Source: Myxococcales bacterium (GTDB taxonomy: Bacteria; Myxococcota_C; UBA6777). Taken from it: a stretch of DNA of 64,000 nucleotides. The stretch is taken from positions 124,001-188,000 of the forward strand of contig JACKEL010000010.1 of the NCBI GenBank assembly GCA_020632975.1, read 5' to 3'. The notes under the pieces were generated by a model that was given only the letters and a program-made list of their open reading frames with translations, searched no databases and was not told the origin of the DNA. This document shows, one piece after another, positions 8,176 through 17,046 of the stretch; the first letter of the stretch is position 1; each line of letters starts with the position of its first letter. The position numbers and the translations under genes are program-made.

Positions 8176-9872
8176 ACACGACGTCGTCGCAAAAAGAGCA
8201 GCAAAAGCAAAAGGAAACCAAGGCTAGGTTGGTGGGACGTGGGGACTTGTGAACAACCACCCGTCGAAGGAGGCGGCTCTTCGGTCTTTTTGGGTGGAGG
8301 CGGAGGCTCGGGCTTTCCAAAACAGTAGCTATCTCCGCCACCAAACTCCTTACACGTCGATCCTTTGGGACAGTCATCAGCGCCTTGGCAAGCAAAGCCA
8401 CAAGCGCGTTGGGTTTGTCCGTCGATGCTCCAAGGGATACAAGAGGAACCTGTATCGCAGTCGCGCTCGCCTTGGCAGGTCACGCCAAGGGTTCCAGGAT
8501 TCACACAAAGCGCATCTTTGCACATCGTTCCTTGCGGACAGTCCGCATGTTTGGTGCAGGGACCGCGCTCAATGCACTTGCCTTCTTTGCAAGTGTGGTA
8601 GGCGGCGCACTCTTGGTCGTTTGTGCAATCCGTGCGTGGCGTGCACACCCCTTGCGTACCATCAAGCGAACAAGCGAAGCCTTGGGGACAGGGAGCATAC
8701 TTTTGGCAAGGGATGCTACAGCGATTCTCTGATCCAGCTTTCATGCAAGAGAGAGGCGACTTGCACGAGTTTCCCGCGCCACACTCGTCCCACATCTTTG
8801 CGTCAGGTTGGCAGTGCTGCTCCCGACATGAAGTCCCTGTGGGACAGTCCGCATTCCCCTGACAACGGCGGGTATCCACGCATTTGCTTTCTTTGCACTC
8901 TTGATGCGAAGCACAGTCCGTGTCCTTAGAGCAGCCTGTGTCGCACTGCGCTTCTTTTTGGTTGGCGACGTAGAGCTTGTCACAGCTCGCCCCCACACCG
9001 ACTTGGTAAGAACCACGCGTGGGGAAAAGTTCGAGGTTCCCGTCAGGACCCCGAAAACGGAAGTAATAACTCATACATCCTTCGGAAAGCTGCGCTTTGA
9101 CCGCGTAGTTTCCGTTTCCTGCCGTGCCATACTCAACACGCATATCGTAGCAACGCCCGTTGACAACGACCTTTGCGTCTTGGGGAGCATCACCATTTTT
9201 ATGGTAGTAGTTGGCATAAAAGCTCACTTCTTCGTTGGATGCGACCTTTTCGGGAAAGTGGATGCCCGCATGGACCAGAGGGCGAGTGAGACTGGTCTTG
9301 ATGAAGTTTTGGGTCCAATAGTCGCGGTTGATCTTGCTGTAGCCAACGCCAAGATGCGTCCACGAACAGTTGAACATATTTTCGCGGTGGCCATCGCTAT
9401 TGAGCCAACCGACCGTCACCTTCTCGGGTGTTCCATACCCCACCGCGATATTTTCGCCCGTCGCCACGGGCGCTCCAAGCTGGCGTGCGACGCGCTCACC
9501 AGGGGAAGAGCCGTCCTTTGCGGTGTGATCGAAGTAGTTTTGTATGTCCATGTCTTTGCTATGCAGACGTGCGGCTTTGGCGACGATATTGTGGAAGACA
9601 ACAGGCGGACAAGGCGGATAATCCTTGGTGGCCCACGTCTTATTTTTGGGAGCGCTGGGATCGCTATAGTCTTTTTTGGCTTGCGCGGTGTCTTGGCGGA
9701 CGCGATTGGTCAAAACCAATTGCATCACTTCCAACCAGATGGGAAACCCATCTTCTTCGATCTCTCCCCAAGCATGGGCAGTTCGGGTCATAGAAAAAGT
9801 ACTACAAGAAATACACAACATCAAAAACACAAAGAAAACAAATCTTCGTTGGATATGCTTTTTCTCAAACAT
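8172..9872 (-). CDS. CAP/SCP-domain secreted protein, Cys-rich, MYXO-CTERM-like tail
   Basis: 566-residue exported protein. A hydrophobic N-terminal segment (FVFFVFLMLCISCSTF) is the signal peptide. Residues about 40-200 form a CAP (SCP/PR-1, YkwD-like) domain with the usual H and E positions (DYFDHTAKDG-like segment YFDHTAKDG, GENIAVGYG, DGHRENMFNC). The following about 300 residues carry many repeats of the type C-x(4)-DC-x(5)-C-x(4)-C, as in myxobacterial surface proteins. The protein ends GGCSQVP, a hydrophobic LGFLLLLLLF segment and RRRR, which matches the MYXO-CTERM sorting signal. The ATG at 9872 precedes the signal sequence; longer in-frame starts would add an unlikely cytosolic stretch. 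Convergent with the rhomboid gene. Confidence 0.88.
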   Translation of the reverse strand: MFEKKHIQRRFVFFVFLMLCISCSTFSMTRTAHAWGEIEEDGFPIWLEVMQLVLTNRVRQDTAQAKKDYSDPSAPKNKTWATKDYPPCPPVVFHNIVAKAARLHSKDMDIQNYFDHTAKDGSSPGERVARQLGAPVATGENIAVGYGTPEKVTVGWLNSDGHRENMFNCSWTHLGVGYSKINRDYWTQNFIKTSLTRPLVHAGIHFPEKVASNEEVSFYANYYHKNGDAPQDAKVVVNGRCYDMRVEYGTAGNGNYAVKAQLSEGCMSYYFRFRGPDGNLELFPTRGSYQVGVGASCDKLYVANQKEAQCDTGCSKDTDCASHQECKESKCVDTRRCQGNADCPTGTSCREQHCQPDAKMWDECGAGNSCKSPLSCMKAGSENRCSIPCQKYAPCPQGFACSLDGTQGVCTPRTDCTNDQECAAYHTCKEGKCIERGPCTKHADCPQGTMCKDALCVNPGTLGVTCQGERDCDTGSSCIPWSIDGQTQRACGFACQGADDCPKGSTCKEFGGGDSYCFGKPEPPPPPKKTEEPPPSTGGCSQVPTSHQPSLGFLLLLLLFLRRRRV

Positions 9873-10113
9873 GGATACTCCAAGCCTCCCTGCTGTTGCG
9901 AGCTGTGCATGTGTGGAACACAGCCCCAAAAGCTTAGACAACACAGACCTATGCACGTTGCAGACTTGCATAAGAGACACGACAAAACAAGCCCCACAGC
10001 CGCCACACCTTGCTCTTGGAGTGGCTTGCTTCCATACTCGCAAACACTCCGCATCATCGAAGGACGACAGTCCCTTCTCCCTCCCTAGCAACCGAAAGAA
10101 AAGAGGAATCCCA

Positions 10114-10392
10114 GTGTTTCAATTTGCCTTGGGGAGAGCCTTTCGCATCGTAGGAAGGCCCATGGCGTCTCCAGAATTTAAGCTCTACACAACCGATGCT
10201 CACGCGACAGAGACTTCTTTACAAAAGCCCCGTAGCTGGGAGATCGACAAGATCTTTTTGTGTCATGGTGCGCTGATTGAAGAAGATGCAAAAGAGATCT
10301 TTGAGCAGGTCTGCCAAGAATTGTTGCGGAAAGTACGGGGACGTTGGAGCATGACAAAAAGCTTGGTGGGATGGGCCTCTAAAAAACAATAG
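10114..10392 (+). pseudogene. C-terminal remnant of a DUF4336-type hydrolase gene
   Basis: The frame encodes a segment resembling only the C-terminal third of the protein at 37302-37991: an LG/VG motif, an SP-x-F segment, then W-x(2)-DKIFLCHG aligned with the other protein's FSRIIMAHG. Similarity starts before the only good ATG (10162, with GGAAGG upstream), so the fragment is not simply a small gene. The N-terminal metallo-beta-lactamase-like half is absent and the sequence upstream is not related. A 76-residue product from 10162 could still be made. The assignment rests on by-eye alignment and is moderate. Confidence 0.45.
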
Positions 10393-10420
10393 CAAAGTAT
10401 GGTGGGGAAAACCTCGTAGG

Positions 10421-10750
10421 CTAGAGGATTTCTAGACACTTTTGTGCACGCGCTTTGACTTGTTCATGCAAAGCCACAAAAGCGGGGTAAGACCACAAAG
10501 GTTTCAATAGAGGACAGCCGTAAAACCAGTTGAGATCGGCAAGACCGTTTTCGACAGACAAGTTTAGGTAAGTAAGAGCCTCTTCGTAGCGTTGGACATA
10601 ACAGAAGAGTTCAGTCATTTGTTGGGCGAGTAACCTCCGAAGGCGCGGGCTTTTCGTTCGCTGGAGCCCTTCTCTGTAGCGTGTAACGTCCGCTTCTGCA
10701 AAGACGCCTTGGCGTCGCACGCGCCGAAACAGCATCGAGCTTTCCACGTT
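10421..10750 (-). pseudogene. C-terminal fragment of a TPR-type signalling protein, cut by IS element
   Basis: About 105 residues remain, helical, ending with a segment (NGLADLNWFYGCPLLKPL, then PAFVALHEQVKARA) typical of the C-terminal TPR tail of large myxobacterial kinase or regulator proteins, where a Trp-x(3)-CPLL...-W/P-x-F motif follows the last repeats. The frame runs directly into the right end of the tnpB element at about 10745 and its N-terminal part is not found on the other side of the element (after 12044). An ATG at 10735 exists but lacks a convincing ribosome site. It is best read as the stump of a gene disrupted by insertion and later deletion. Confidence 0.55.
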
Positions 10751-10758
10751 GACCTCCT

Positions 10759-10778
10759 CCCCGCCCTTCAGGGTGGGG
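10759..10778 (-). ncRNA. right-end hairpin, probable 3' end of the omega (re)RNA
   Basis: CCCCGCCC and GGGTGGGG enclose the loop TTCA (one G-T pair), 11 bases after the tnpB stop in the minus direction. In TnpB systems the guide RNA overlaps the 3' end of tnpB and the right end of the element, so the guide would be read from the sequence just past about 10745. The RNA's 5' limit cannot be set from sequence alone. Confidence 0.5.
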
Positions 10779-10788
10779 ATTCCCCCTC

Positions 10789-11967
10789 TCACGAAGGTTG
10801 TTTTCCTGCTTCCTCGAAGCCACTTTGGAAGAGAGACAGTTGTCTTTCTGCCAAGAGGTGGCTTTCTCCACAGGCTTGAACCGCCAGCCCGGCGGCACAT
10901 TTGATGTTGAGCGCGGCGTTGATGTCTCGATCGTGTTTCGCACCGCATCTCGGGCAATTCCACATCCTGACACTTAAGGGAAGAGTTTCAAGGACATGCC
11001 CACAACAGTTGCAAGTTTTCGACGATGGGAACCAACGGTCTATCTTCACAAGTTCTCTGCCATACCATTCTGCTTTGTACTCCAACATCCCTACAAAACC
11101 GCTCCATCCCACATCGCTGATACCACGAGCCAACTTGCGATTTTTCACCATGTTCCCCACGGCAAGGGTTTCGATGCCTATCGCTTGGTTTTCGCGTATC
11201 AGGCGTGTCGAAAGCTGATGCAAGAAATCTCTTCTCTTGTCGGCGATCTGGGCATGGATGCGGGCTACTTTTCTCCGTGCTTTCTCTCGATTCTTTGAGC
11301 CTTTCTGCTTTTTGGCAAGTTGGCGTTGGGCTTTGGCCAGCCTTTCTAGGTCACGTTCAAGATAGCGGGGATTCTCGACTTTTTCACCGTCACTCGCACT
11401 CAAAAAGTGGGTGAGACCAAGATCGATTCCGATGCTTTTGTTTTGGGGAGGAAAAGGTTGAGGGTCCAGCTCAACCGTAAAGCTCACAAAGTACCGTTCA
11501 GCGGTATCTTTGAGAATCGTGGCCGTTTTGGGAGCAGAAGGAAGGGGCCGACTGAAGCGGACATCGAAAGGCTGCTTCATCTTGGCGAAGAAGAGTTCTC
11601 CCTCAAAGATGCGGAAAGCATGGGTGGTGTAGGAGATGGATTGGTCGCCGCGTCTTTTTTTGAAACGTGGTCGTTTGTTTCGCTTGGAGAAACAGTGGTT
11701 CCAAGCCTTGTCAAGGTGTCGTAAGGCCTGTTGAAGCGGATCGGAAGAGACGTCTTTGAGCCAAGAGTAGTCTTGTTGTTTTTTGAGTGTGGTGAGTTGT
11801 TTGGAGAGGGCGACCATATTGGGACGTTTGTCGGCCACAGAGACGGCATCCAGTTGTTTTTTGAGTCCCCAGTTGTAAACAAAGCGAACGCAGCCGAACT
11901 CTTTGGCGAGATGGGCTTTTTGTTCAAGATTCGGATAGATGCGGTATTTGTAGCGAACTTTTTTCAT
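10789..11967 (-). CDS. tnpB: TnpB RNA-guided nuclease of IS200/IS605 family
   Basis: 392-residue TnpB, the compact RuvC-type nuclease ancestral to Cas12, guided by an RNA from the element's right end. N-terminal helix-turn-helix/WED part (MKKVRYKYRIYP, CVRFVYNW) leads into the RuvC lobe with D182 in GIDLGL, E266 in GIETLAV and the DRDIN motif (346-350). A four-cysteine zinc knuckle (C319/C322 and C338/C341) sits before the last motif. Length and all catalytic residues are normal, so the protein looks active. Its frame shows no decay. The ATG at 11967 follows the left-end hairpin by about 30 bases. It is inserted next to the truncated gene at 10421-10750. Confidence 0.95.
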   Translation of the reverse strand: MKKVRYKYRIYPNLEQKAHLAKEFGCVRFVYNWGLKKQLDAVSVADKRPNMVALSKQLTTLKKQQDYSWLKDVSSDPLQQALRHLDKAWNHCFSKRNKRPRFKKRRGDQSISYTTHAFRIFEGELFFAKMKQPFDVRFSRPLPSAPKTATILKDTAERYFVSFTVELDPQPFPPQNKSIGIDLGLTHFLSASDGEKVENPRYLERDLERLAKAQRQLAKKQKGSKNREKARRKVARIHAQIADKRRDFLHQLSTRLIRENQAIGIETLAVGNMVKNRKLARGISDVGWSGFVGMLEYKAEWYGRELVKIDRWFPSSKTCNCCGHVLETLPLSVRMWNCPRCGAKHDRDINAALNIKCAAGLAVQACGESHLLAERQLSLFQSGFEEAGKQPS

Positions 11968-11995
11968 GGGGAACCCACAGAATTAGGTTTGTTTT

Positions 11996-12016
11996 TTTGT
12001 AAGTCTTACTTACAAA
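11996..12016 (-). repeat. left-end hairpin of the tnpB element
   Basis: TTTGTAAGT and ACTTACAAA form a perfect 9-bp stem around CTT. Subterminal hairpins of this kind are the TnpA recognition structure in IS200/IS605 elements. Confidence 0.65.
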
Positions 12017-12043
12017 CTCTGTCATATCATGTCACACGTTGAC

Positions 12044-12680
12044 GAAAAAGCAGAACGGCGTTTCCTCCCCTGCCAGAACGCAGGGGGCTCTACCCCTAAA
12101 AAAGGATGAGCAAGGAAAAACGCACGCTCGGACAACCGTTCGTCAACTCTTAATTGGCAACAGCGAGTCGGGAAACACGAGAGCAGCTAGAGAAACGGCC
12201 AACAACAATGCTGATGAAATCAATGGGAATGTTGGTATCACCCCTGGGCATGGGCTTTTTACAAAGAGAATGGGTAAGTCACCTGTTGGCGAAAGCCCAT
12301 ACCACGCCTCGTTCGTTTCTGCAAAGGATGGAAAATCGTTCGTAACATCCGAAACATCGGCAACAGACGTGGATGCGTCTTCGCGCTCCACCAACCCACG
12401 ATTTTATCTCCACAAAAATGCTGAGACGTATCACGAGAATCTTCGCGGCGAGTATGGACACACGGCAAGAAAACAAGGGAACAACGAGATCCTTGTGGAC
12501 AAAGATCACGTCACCCTTGAGATCGAGCCACACGAGCAACAACCCAAACCCTCTGCAAAACGCAAGCGCGCCCCCGAGACCTTCACACCAAGAAAACAAA
12601 GACCACCTTCCTCCCGCGTATGATAAGCCTTCCCTCTCCGAAACATCCCCCAAGCCCCTCCCTCAAAGAAGACTTCCAGA
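12044..12680. other. 637-bp region without a convincing gene
   Basis: Open frames on both strands (for example 12039-12623 plus and 12279-12653 minus) have no ribosome site, biased composition and no recognisable fold. A hairpin at 12067-12086 (CCCCTGC and GCAGGGG around a 6-nt loop), preceded by GGCGTTTCCT, looks like the end of another IS605-like element. The patch is probably degraded or foreign DNA between the tnpB element and the end of the TonB-receptor gene. Confidence 0.45.
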
Positions 12681-15600
12681 CTACTGAAAACGATATGCAA
12701 GGCTCACAGAAAACGAGCGATTGCGGTAGAAAAGCCGCGTGGTTTGGTCGCCAAGCGTGAAGACCTTGGGCAAGTTGATCAGATTTTGTGCTTTGAGGGT
12801 CAACAGCCAACGCTTTGCAAAACGCTGACGGACCACCAAGTCAAGCTGATGAAAAGGCTCTTCATACGTGTCAGGGATACCGTCAGCCCCAACTTCAGCG
12901 ATGCGTGGGCCAAAGACATTGTAAAGCAAAGCCACGGATGTTCCCGTGTCTGCGTTATCGTAGCCCAAGGTAAAGTTGATCACGTAAGGAGACTGCCCTT
13001 GCAAAGGACGGATCTTGTTGGTCTCGATGCTATCCGCAGGAAGCTGGATTTGTGACCAGACCAAGGTGAGGTTTCCCGCCACGTAAAAGTCCCGCAGATA
13101 CTTGTGAAGAAAGCCCAAGCGTTTGCGAAAGTCGAGTTCTGCACCAACGTTATGCGCCCCACCATCGGCATTTGCGAAGGTGATCGACTGGTTGGCGCTC
13201 ACGATCAACTTGGTTTCGATCGGGCGATAGAAGTATTTATAAAAAGCCCCTACAGAAAAAGCCTCACCGCTGTCGGGGTACCACTCCCAACGCAGGTCTG
13301 CATGGGAGATCAAAGCGCGTTCAAGATTGGGATTACCAAACAGTTGGCGTCCCCCCGCCACCGCATCAAAGGTCGCAGGCGAAAGCTCCCGAAAGTCGGG
13401 ACGCGAGACCGTCATAGCACCCGCAGCGCGAAGAACCATCTTGTCTGCAACATCCCAAGACAGCGAGAGTGCGGGCAAGATGTCGGGTGTATCGAGCTTG
13501 GCCATGACAGGCGTCTTGCTAGGACGGAAAAGCTCGAAGGTCTCGACTTCTTGGAGGCTATATTCAAAACGAGCCCCCCCTTCGAGCCGCAGTTTCGAGG
13601 TCAATGGCAAACGCACCATCGCATACACAGCCCCAATCCACTGATGCGCTCGGTAGTTGTCCGTTTGACGCGTGATCTCCTCAAACTGGTAGCCGTTGGC
13701 GCCGATATTTTCGGGCGTAAAGATCGACTCTGGCTCTTGCGAGATCATCTCTGGGGACCGATAGATGGTGGGATCACCGCGCATCTGGAACTTGTAACGC
13801 CGCGTATCCACAACGCGACTTTTGTGCGCAAAGAGCCCTCCCATGCGGGCTTCGGCTTTTAGGCCAGACCACTGTTTGAAAGGCAGCGTAAGATCCACTG
13901 CAAGGTCATGGTTGTGATCCGTCAGGTCAGAGAAAAAGCGCAAGTTTCCTTCGGGTAGATCGGAGAGTTGGAAGTGTCCATCCGTGCTTTGATCGTAGCG
14001 CGTTTCGCGGCGGTCGGGCTCTGCGCGCAAAGCCAACGAATATGTGTAACGCCAGTTGAGTCGTAGGCCCGTAGCTTTCGAGAGGATGTGTTCTCCTCGA
14101 AGTTGCGTAGAACTCAACGTGCGTTCAATCCAACGAAAACGGGTCAAGCGGATATCGCTCAGCACGTTGGCATTGTAACCTTCGACGATACGGGTTTCAT
14201 TGGAAACGATGCGATTGATCAGCGACGTGACGCGGATCTTGTGTGCATCGCCGATCTCAAGACCCCAGACAAACATCCCGCCAAGATTGATGCCATTTTC
14301 GAGTTGTTGAAACTTGTAATCATTATTTAATTCGAGTTTTTTTCCTTGTCCCAAAAAATACAAACGCAAAAGATTCTGCCGCTCAAATCCGCCTTCTTCG
14401 TGTGCACGAGATTGCCAATTGTTGTCGTAATTTACATAAAGAAAATAGCCCGTGCGCACTTGGCCTGGGAGTGAAAAAGAGTCGCCAAGGGTGAAAGAAA
14501 GTTTGATTTGGGGGGGCACCAACATCTTTTGGGTATTCCAGACATTGGGCAACAACTCACCCAAACGCTCCAACTCTTCGCGGGGATAGCCGACACCAGG
14601 GTTGAGGCGACTCTCTGGCAAAAGCAAGGTTTTTTCTGATGCTTTGCGGATATCAGGATGGAGGCCGCGAGAAGGTAGCCCAAAGGTCAAAAAGTCGCTC
14701 CATCCGCCCTGATAGTGACTGGCTTGTGTAAAAGTCGCTCCATGGATGTAACCAAGTTGCAGAGAAAGTGTGGACTGGAACTTTTTCGGAAAGGAGCGCG
14801 TGTACAGTTGGACAGAGCCTCCACCAAACTCGGCTGGAAGATACGGTAGATAGGTCTTTTCCAACACCATGCGCTCCAAGATGCCAGAAGGAAACAAATC
14901 CAGCGGAACGACGCGCTTTTCGGGCTCAGGACTGGGCAACGTCGCGCCATTGAACAAGGTACTCGAGTAGCGATCTCCAAGACCTCGAACATACACAAAA
15001 CGCCCACCAACGATGGTCACGCCAGAAACACGTCGAAGCGCAGATGCTGCGTTGGCATCTCCAGACTTGGCCATCTGCTCGGCCCCAATCATCTCGGATA
15101 CTCCGCCCGCTTGCTTGCGTTGTTTCATCAGCTCGTCCGTACTTCCAACGATCCTTGGAGCGGTCACGGTAAAGGCCTGAAGTTGGATGGATGCAGGAGC
15201 CATCGCAAAGATCAACGAGGTCATCTTGGGATTTGGGATCTTGAGTTTTTTGCGTGCGGTCGAATAAGAAGGATGGATCACAGTAAGTTCGTAATACCCC
15301 TTGGGAAGGCGCAATTGGAACCTTCCTTGGGGATCGGCTTGGGCTTCGACAGCTTGGCCCTTCACGAAGATCTGCGCGCTTGCAACGGGCTTTTTGTCGC
15401 GTTGGCTCAAGACCCTCCCACGCACAAGCAAAAGTGGTCCGCGCGCTTTGCTGACTTGGCGCAGGGCATATCGACGAATCGCCGCTTCAACAAGTGCTTC
15501 AGCCCCAGCGCCTTTAGGCGGAATGGTCAACAAAGCCTCAGTCACTTCACCCGAAACCACGGGAATCTTTGGAGAGATGCGCTGCGAAAAAGCATCTCCC

Positions 15601-15836
15601 CAGATGCGTACACGATACTGACCCGCGCGCAGAAAAAACGAAAAGGCTCCATCGCGATCTGTGCGTTGGGGGGCCATCCCTGCAACTTTGACCCAAAGTC
15701 CCGCAAGTGGCCGTCCTGACGCCTTTTCAAAAAGAATCCCTCGCAACCGCCCCTGCCCTTCCGCAGCATCCAGCGGCGCTCCTGCCCCCCACGACAGAAA
15801 GATACACAAACAAAGAAAAACACACCGCTTGCTCAT
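12681..15836 (-). CDS. TonB-dependent outer-membrane receptor with two carboxypeptidase-regulatory domains
   Basis: 1051-residue outer-membrane receptor. Signal peptide (CVFLCLCIFLSWGAGAPLDA), two CarboxypepD_reg-like Ig modules (about 25-100 and 130-210, each with a GR-x-L/V..DxxGxFxF/L pattern), a TonB-box-like AFTVTAPR near residue 222, a plug domain (about 230-360, VSGVTIVGGRFVYVRGLGDR region) and a 22-strand-type barrel ending in RSFSVSLAYRFQ with terminal aromatic. The start at 15836 has GGAAGAGG upstream. It is the last gene of the Ton locus, 49 bp after the TPR gene, so it is probably the main client of this dedicated Ton motor. The ligand is unknown; no Fur-type site was found by eye. 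Confidence 0.92.
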   Translation of the reverse strand: MSKRCVFLCLCIFLSWGAGAPLDAAEGQGRLRGILFEKASGRPLAGLWVKVAGMAPQRTDRDGAFSFFLRAGQYRVRIWGDAFSQRISPKIPVVSGEVTEALLTIPPKGAGAEALVEAAIRRYALRQVSKARGPLLLVRGRVLSQRDKKPVASAQIFVKGQAVEAQADPQGRFQLRLPKGYYELTVIHPSYSTARKKLKIPNPKMTSLIFAMAPASIQLQAFTVTAPRIVGSTDELMKQRKQAGGVSEMIGAEQMAKSGDANAASALRRVSGVTIVGGRFVYVRGLGDRYSSTLFNGATLPSPEPEKRVVPLDLFPSGILERMVLEKTYLPYLPAEFGGGSVQLYTRSFPKKFQSTLSLQLGYIHGATFTQASHYQGGWSDFLTFGLPSRGLHPDIRKASEKTLLLPESRLNPGVGYPREELERLGELLPNVWNTQKMLVPPQIKLSFTLGDSFSLPGQVRTGYFLYVNYDNNWQSRAHEEGGFERQNLLRLYFLGQGKKLELNNDYKFQQLENGINLGGMFVWGLEIGDAHKIRVTSLINRIVSNETRIVEGYNANVLSDIRLTRFRWIERTLSSTQLRGEHILSKATGLRLNWRYTYSLALRAEPDRRETRYDQSTDGHFQLSDLPEGNLRFFSDLTDHNHDLAVDLTLPFKQWSGLKAEARMGGLFAHKSRVVDTRRYKFQMRGDPTIYRSPEMISQEPESIFTPENIGANGYQFEEITRQTDNYRAHQWIGAVYAMVRLPLTSKLRLEGGARFEYSLQEVETFELFRPSKTPVMAKLDTPDILPALSLSWDVADKMVLRAAGAMTVSRPDFRELSPATFDAVAGGRQLFGNPNLERALISHADLRWEWYPDSGEAFSVGAFYKYFYRPIETKLIVSANQSITFANADGGAHNVGAELDFRKRLGFLHKYLRDFYVAGNLTLVWSQIQLPADSIETNKIRPLQGQSPYVINFTLGYDNADTGTSVALLYNVFGPRIAEVGADGIPDTYEEPFHQLDLVVRQRFAKRWLLTLKAQNLINLPKVFTLGDQTTRLFYRNRSFSVSLAYRFQ

Positions 15837-15885
15837 CCTCTTCCTTCCCAAGCTCTCCCGTCTGTTCGAGAGTTCCATCCTTCAC

Positions 15886-17040
15886 TCAGGGACACCACCA
15901 AGCATCCTGCTGCGCAAGACACGTCTGCATCGCCTTGCGAAGAGCAATCGACTTCTGAAATAGCGTTCTATCCGTAATCTTGGAGAGCCAGACCCGTGCT
16001 TTTTGATAGCGCCCTACCTCAAAAGCCGCGAACCCGAGGGCATACATGATGCGTTGATCTTCGAGGAGTTCGAGGCGAGAAAGCCGTGGTCCCATCGCTG
16101 CGGCCTCTTCAAAGCGTTCCATCTCGATCAGCAAGCCCAGTCGCTGCTTGATCTTGGCCTTTTGATCGAGCACTTGCGCATTGAGATACAAAGCCTTCCA
16201 ACGCTGTCCCGCCCGTCGATAAAGCTCCGCCGCTTCCACGATAAGCTTGCGTTCATGACGTGAGGCTTGTTCCAAAAGCACTGCTGCTGCGTAAGTTTTG
16301 CGCCCTTCGAGATAGCACCGTGCCAACATCAACAAGACACGTTGTTCCGCAGGGAAACGCAGCCGCGCTTGTTCGAGCCACAACGCCGCCCGCAGAGGTT
16401 GGCGACGACGGCGCATCATCTCGCCAAGCGCGAGGTAATCTTCGACTTTTCTCTTTGGATCTTGCAGGTATCGCCAACCAAGACGTTGTCCTTGCTCAAA
16501 GATATCGAGTTTCAGCAACCACATCACCTGAAGGCGCACAAACCCTTCGTTTGTGGGAAATCGCTTTGCACCGAGCGCCACCCAGCGATAAGCCTCTTGC
16601 TTTTTGCCAAGGCGCCACAAACACTGCGCACGTAACAACAAAGTCCCCGGTAGTTCGAGGGCTTGGGCAGGGACCTCTTTGAGCGCTTGGAGAGCTTCTG
16701 CGTAACGCGATAAACGAAACCGAGCTTGGGCCAAAAAAAGCCCCACCATGGGATCGACCCCCTTTTGCAAAAGGGCTTTTTGTAAGAATAAAGATGCTTT
16801 AACATAAGACTTTGTGCGAAGACCGATTACCCCTCGCAAAGTGTAGTAGCGTCCGAGATCGAGACCCTTTTGTTTGGTATCGACTTCTGCGAGGACGGCA
16901 TCTGCGCGATCAAGGTGACCATCTTTGATCAACAAGGCCGCGAGTGCGATGCGATCGACCTTCTCTTTGTTTTTGGCAGCAAGCTCCAAAGGAGCCATCA
17001 GCCAGAGAAGTCCGCAAACTAGGAAGAACACGTTTCTCAT
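15886..17040 (-). CDS. exported TPR protein of the Ton locus
   Basis: 384-residue protein with a signal peptide (VFFLVCGLLWLMAPLELAA) followed throughout by about eight TPR-like helical pairs. In the TonB2/TtpC systems described in Vibrio and relatives, a TPR protein accompanies DUF3450, TtpC, ExbB, ExbD and TonB; this gene has the same place, 6 bp after tonB and before the receptor. A periplasmic scaffold between motor and receptor is the likely role, by context. It ends with a Cys/Trp-containing tail (CLAQQDAWWCP), where two cysteines could pair. Confidence 0.82.
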   Translation of the reverse strand: MRNVFFLVCGLLWLMAPLELAAKNKEKVDRIALAALLIKDGHLDRADAVLAEVDTKQKGLDLGRYYTLRGVIGLRTKSYVKASLFLQKALLQKGVDPMVGLFLAQARFRLSRYAEALQALKEVPAQALELPGTLLLRAQCLWRLGKKQEAYRWVALGAKRFPTNEGFVRLQVMWLLKLDIFEQGQRLGWRYLQDPKRKVEDYLALGEMMRRRRQPLRAALWLEQARLRFPAEQRVLLMLARCYLEGRKTYAAAVLLEQASRHERKLIVEAAELYRRAGQRWKALYLNAQVLDQKAKIKQRLGLLIEMERFEEAAAMGPRLSRLELLEDQRIMYALGFAAFEVGRYQKARVWLSKITDRTLFQKSIALRKAMQTCLAQQDAWWCP

Positions 17041-17046
17041 GGCTGA

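Larger units (their letters stand above)
10745..12043 (-). mobile_element. IS200/IS605-type element with tnpB only
   Basis: The element is bounded approximately by a right-end hairpin (10759-10778) and a left-end hairpin (11996-12016), with tnpB between. No tnpA (Y1 transposase) is present. The nonamer CACGTTGAC occurs at both margins (10745-10753 and 12035-12043). IS605-type elements do not normally duplicate the target, so exact ends are uncertain; on the minus strand the right margin reads GGAGGTCAAC, which contains a TCAA like known right-end cleavage sites. Lone-tnpB copies rely on a TnpA supplied elsewhere. Confidence 0.7.

Noticed and set aside
8901..10088. 395-codon plus-strand frame opposite the CAP gene
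   Set aside because: Shadow of the secreted protein; no start signal and no domain.
12039..12623. 194-codon plus-strand frame
   Set aside because: No ribosome site, low-complexity polar composition, no known fold, located in a decayed patch.
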